This document shows, one piece after another, positions 13,232 through 15,992 of a stretch of DNA of 15,992 nt (the stretch's first letter is position 1; every line of letters begins with the position of its first letter). The position numbers were made by a program, and so were the translations under genes. Under the pieces are notes generated by a model. That model was not told the DNA's origin, made no database searches, and saw nothing but the letters and a program-made list of their open reading frames with translations. The stretch lies in NCBI GenBank assembly GCA_031400955.1, contig JANNQW010000211.1, positions 1 to 15,992 of the forward strand. The letters run 5' to 3'. This DNA comes from VFKE01 sp031400955. GTDB lineage: Bacteria; Verrucomicrobiota; Verrucomicrobiia; Verrucomicrobiales; Verrucomicrobiaceae.

Positions 13232-15190
13232 ATGAGCACCGACTTCAAATCACTCCAGATCGAAAACCGCGTCTTCCCTCCGTCCTCCGAATTCCAGGCC
13301 AAGGCCCGCATCAGCAGCATGGATGAATACAAAAAACTCCACGCGGAGTCAGTCAATTCGCCGGACACCTTCTGGGCGCGCGAGGCTTCAGAACTGCACT
13401 GGCAGAAGAAGTGGGACCGGGTGCTCGACTGGCAGCCGCCCTTTGCAAAATGGTTCGTCGGCGCGAAAGTTAACGTCTGCGAGAACTGCGTGGACCGTCA
13501 TCTGACCACGCATCGCAAAGACAAGGTGGCCATCCTTTGGGAAGGCGAGCCCGGCGACACCCGCACACTGACCTATGCGCAACTGCACGTGGAAGTCTGC
13601 AAGTTCGCCAACGTGCTCAAAGCTCAGGGCATCAAGGCTGGCGACCGTGTGTTGATCTACATGCCGATGGTGCCGGAGGCGGCCATCGCCATGCTGGCCT
13701 GCGCGCGCATCGGCGCGGTGCACAGCGTGGTCTTCGGCGGATTCAGCGCGGAGAGCATCAAGGACCGTCTGCACGACAGCGGTGCCATCGCCATTGTCAC
13801 CGCAGACGGCGGCTGGCGTCGCGGCAAGATTGTGCCCCTGAAGCCGCATGTAGACACCGCCCTCAGCAGCGGAGAATCCCATGTGAAAAAAGTCATTGTG
13901 CTCAAGCGCACCGGTCAGGAAATCGCCATGCAATCCGACCGCGACACCTGGTGGCACGATGAAATCGCGAAGGTGGATGCAAACTGCCCCGCAGAAGGTT
14001 TTGATGCCGAGCATCCGCTTTACATTCTCTACACGAGCGGCTCCACCGGCAAACCCAAGGGCATTCTCCACACCAGCGCCGGTTATCTTGTCGGCACCTA
14101 TTGCACGAGCAAATACGTCTTCGACCTGCGCGATGACGATGTCTATTGGTGCACCGCCGATGTCGGCTGGGTCACGGGTCACAGCTACATCGTCTATGGT
14201 CCGCTGGCGAATGGCGCAACCGCACTAATGTATGAAGGTGCGCCGGACACGCCGCACTTCGGTCGCTTCTGGGAGATCATCCAAAAGCACAAGGTCACCA
14301 TCCTCTACACCGCGCCCACCGCGATCCGCGCGTTCATCAAATGGGGCGACGAACATCCGAACAAATACGATCTCTCCACGTTGCGTCTGCTGGGCAGTGT
14401 CGGTGAACCCATCAATCCCGAAGCGTGGATGTGGTATCACACCGTCATCGGCGGCGGCCGTTGTCCCATCGTCGATACCTGGTGGCAGACGGAAACTGGA
14501 GCGATCATGATCACGCCGCTGCCCGGCGTCACACCGACGAAACCCGGCACCGCCACCCTGCCATTCTTCGGCGTGGACGCGGCGATCCTCGATGAAGAGG
14601 GCAATGAAGTCGGCCCCAACGAAGGTGGCAAGCTCGTCATCCGCAAACCCTGGCCTTCCATGCTCCGCACCATCTATGGCGACTCCGAGCGCTATCAGCA
14701 AACCTACTGGAGCACTTACAAGAATATTTATCTCGCCGGTGACAGCTCGCGTCGCGATGAAGACGGTTACTTCTGGATCCTGGGCCGCATCGATGATGTG
14801 CTCAACGTCTCCGGTCACCGCCTTGGCACCGCCGAAGTCGAGAGCGCGCTCGTGAGCCATCCCGCCGTCGCCGAAGCCGCCGCCGTCGGTCGTCCCGATG
14901 AACTTAAAGGCCAGGCCGTCGTCGTCTTCGTCACCGTAAAGGCCGGTGTGCAGCCTACGGATGCCCTCGCCGCCGAGTTGAAAAAGCATGTGGGCAACGT
15001 CATCGGCGCCATTGCGCGCCCTGACGACGTCCGCTTCACCGCCGCCCTGCCAAAAACGCGCAGTGGAAAAATCATGCGCCGACTCCTGAAGGAAGTCGTC
15101 GCCGGTGGAGTGGTGAAAGGCGACACCACGACGCTGGAAGATTTCTCAGTCGTCGCCGCGCTGCAGGCCAGCGGGAAGGATGATGAGTAA
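13232..15190 (+). CDS. acs: Acetyl-CoA synthetase (AMP-forming)
   Basis: A 652-residue enzyme of the ANL superfamily that turns acetate, ATP and CoA into acetyl-CoA, AMP and PPi; E. coli Acs is also 652 residues. The N-terminal ACAS_N segment (about 30-90, DEYKKLHAESVNSPDTFW) is followed by the adenylation domain with the P-loop YTSGSTGKPKG (267-277), ADVGWVTGHSYIVYGPL (309-325), GSVGEPINPEAW, and WWQTETG (417-423), whose second Trp (418) limits the pocket to small acids such as acetate. The hinge and C-terminal domain show GRIDDVLNVSGHRLGTAEVE (518-537) and KTRSGKIMRRLLKE, where Lys613 is the adenylation lysine regulated by acetylation in relatives. No deacetylase or acetyltransferase gene is adjacent. 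The gene has no Shine-Dalgarno. Its stop overlaps the next gene's start by 11 nt, suggesting coupled translation. Confidence 0.97.
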   Translation: MSTDFKSLQIENRVFPPSSEFQAKARISSMDEYKKLHAESVNSPDTFWAREASELHWQKKWDRVLDWQPPFAKWFVGAKVNVCENCVDRHLTTHRKDKVAILWEGEPGDTRTLTYAQLHVEVCKFANVLKAQGIKAGDRVLIYMPMVPEAAIAMLACARIGAVHSVVFGGFSAESIKDRLHDSGAIAIVTADGGWRRGKIVPLKPHVDTALSSGESHVKKVIVLKRTGQEIAMQSDRDTWWHDEIAKVDANCPAEGFDAEHPLYILYTSGSTGKPKGILHTSAGYLVGTYCTSKYVFDLRDDDVYWCTADVGWVTGHSYIVYGPLANGATALMYEGAPDTPHFGRFWEIIQKHKVTILYTAPTAIRAFIKWGDEHPNKYDLSTLRLLGSVGEPINPEAWMWYHTVIGGGRCPIVDTWWQTETGAIMITPLPGVTPTKPGTATLPFFGVDAAILDEEGNEVGPNEGGKLVIRKPWPSMLRTIYGDSERYQQTYWSTYKNIYLAGDSSRRDEDGYFWILGRIDDVLNVSGHRLGTAEVESALVSHPAVAEAAAVGRPDELKGQAVVVFVTVKAGVQPTDALAAELKKHVGNVIGAIARPDDVRFTAALPKTRSGKIMRRLLKEVVAGGVVKGDTTTLEDFSVVAALQASGKDDE

Positions 15191-15854
15191 TGCTCTCATG
15201 AACTTCACCATGTTGACTCATATTACCCGCCAACTCCTGGCTGGCATCATCTCGATGTGGGTAATCGCTTCATCTGCTGCCGAGCCAGAACAGAATACAG
15301 TGCCTCTCAGCATAGTGGAGTTCCTTGCACTGGACATTCCCGCTTACAAAGTTGAGAAAGCCAAATTGGAAGATGCTGTCGAACAATTGCGCGCTCTCGC
15401 AAAGAAACAAACTGGCCGTGAAGCTCCTCCCATCGGGATCGTCCGGTATCGCAAGATTACAAGCACAGAGGCCAATCCATGGGAGATGGAGGCTGCAGTC
15501 AGCTTTGAACTTAAGCATGCGTCTGCGGGGCTTATTCTTCGTTACGCAGCCGAACTCGGTGGATGCCATCTCCAATCAAACTATTGGACCATTGGACTGT
15601 ATGAACTGCCCGCGCTTTATCATCCCAGACCACTCCGAGAGTTTAAACTCAAGGATTTTATCAAGGTCTATGGCAAGCCTTCAAAACCTATCGAACAATG
15701 GCTCTGGGACAAGCTGGAAGCGGAGGATATCCGTGTTTGGGATATCGGCGTGAATGAACATACCGATCAAGTGTTCTTAGCTACTGATCCAGAAGGATTA
15801 AACAAATTGCTACGTCCAAAACAAGCACCGAGCGACAAACCCAAGGCCAAGTAA
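15180..15854 (+). CDS. Secreted protein with STN-like segments
   Basis: A 224-residue exported protein of unknown function. Possible ATGs lie at 15180 (inside the end of acs), 15183, 15198 and 15210. Those at 15198 or 15210 give a more ordinary signal peptide (HITRQLLAGIISMWVIASSAA, cleavage near residue 34 of the long form). The mature part has two units resembling the secretin/TonB short N-terminal (STN) fold. One is IPAYKVEKAKLEDAVEQLRAL, about 53-75. The other, about 106-142 (VSFELKHASAGLILRYAAEL, then a strand), has the pattern 'vsl.lknvslgeaLryv.elaG..y...'. The last residues are Lys/Pro-rich. Similar short STN-like secreted proteins are frequent in Verrucomicrobia. G+C looks lower than in acs. 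Despite the 11-nt overlap, no functional link to acetate activation is apparent. Confidence 0.75.
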   Translation: MMSNALMNFTMLTHITRQLLAGIISMWVIASSAAEPEQNTVPLSIVEFLALDIPAYKVEKAKLEDAVEQLRALAKKQTGREAPPIGIVRYRKITSTEANPWEMEAAVSFELKHASAGLILRYAAELGGCHLQSNYWTIGLYELPALYHPRPLREFKLKDFIKVYGKPSKPIEQWLWDKLEAEDIRVWDIGVNEHTDQVFLATDPEGLNKLLRPKQAPSDKPKAK

Positions 15855-15871
15855 TACCACGAGCACTTGAA

Positions 15872-15970
15872 AACCGGTTCTATTGGCCCCTGGAAGGGGC
15901 AGAGAACATAGCCGGTGGTGGCAACCACCGGTTGCATCACAAAGAGTCGTTGTGCGCCCTGAAAGGGCGC
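15872..15970. repeat. REP-like palindrome series at the right edge
   Basis: Four consecutive palindromes follow the last gene: aaccggtt (15872-15879); gcccc-tggaa-ggggc (15886-15900); ccggtggt-ggca-accaccgg (15912-15931, perfect 8-bp stem); and gcgccct-gaa-agggcgc (15954-15970, perfect 7-bp stem). The style resembles dispersed intergenic repeats of PVC genomes. The series may continue past the window edge. It could terminate the acs-STN transcript, but no U-tract marks a specific site. Confidence 0.72.
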
Positions 15971-15992
15971 GAGAAGGAGGACGCGGTAATGT

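Noticed and set aside
13388..14989. Two minus-strand frames of 264 and 254 codons inside acs
   Set aside because: Antisense shadows of acs; high G+C produces long open frames on the opposite strand.
15872..15970. tRNA or other structured RNA gene at the right edge
   Set aside because: The hairpins do not form a cloverleaf and lack conserved T-loop sequence; independent palindromes fit better.

Overview
The window is a compact chromosomal segment in which most genes run on alternating strands. It most likely comes from a member of the Verrucomicrobiota or a close PVC relative. That assignment is inferred from gene content: a secreted DUF1080 (3-keto-disaccharide hydrolase) protein, a GYF_2-domain membrane protein, a membrane protein with an N-terminal CxC/CxxC zinc ribbon of the kind common in planctomycetes and Verrucomicrobia, secreted hypotheticals with STN-like and HEAT-like folds, several intergenic palindrome clusters, and start codons that mostly lack Shine-Dalgarno sequences. 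No marker in the window settles the lineage.

Left part (1-5220): the last codons of a plus-strand gene, possibly a glycerol kinase-type FGGY kinase, converge on a large minus-strand signalling protein (class III adenylate cyclase, NB-ARC/STAND ATPase and TPR-like repeats). Upstream of that gene, on the same strand, is aminopeptidase P. A divergent 165-bp spacer separates it from a plus-strand Bax inhibitor-1/YccA-like membrane protein. A cluster of nested palindromes and a candidate promoter follow.

Middle (5221-10786): this is the more accessory-looking part. It holds the secreted DUF1080 protein, two minus-strand zinc-ribbon membrane proteins in partly AT-rich DNA, a divergent GYF-domain membrane protein, and a secreted HEAT-like protein with a perfect TATAAT box just upstream. 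Directly after the HEAT-like gene lies what reads as the last 21 codons of an enoyl-ACP reductase gene (fabI) with no body: a gene remnant. A PIG-L-type deacetylase and a small secreted protein of a recognisable but unnamed family complete the region.

Right part (10787-15992): housekeeping genes. An M42 metallo-aminopeptidase and RdgB/HAM1 nucleotide pyrophosphatase are co-directional on the minus strand. Upstream of them is the RNase P RNA gene (rnpB, minus strand), which overlapping spurious frames could easily hide. An imperfect purine/pyrimidine inverted repeat separates rnpB from plus-strand acetyl-CoA synthetase (acs). The acs stop codon overlaps the start region of a secreted STN-like protein. 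The window ends in a run of strong palindromes resembling REP-type intergenic repeats.

There is no CRISPR array, tRNA, intact insertion sequence, phage module or recognised defence cassette. I did not find a clear new multi-gene system. The best leads are the fabI remnant, the membrane zinc-ribbon/GYF gene group, the three palindromic intergenic elements, and the cyclase-STAND-TPR protein without a DNA-binding domain.
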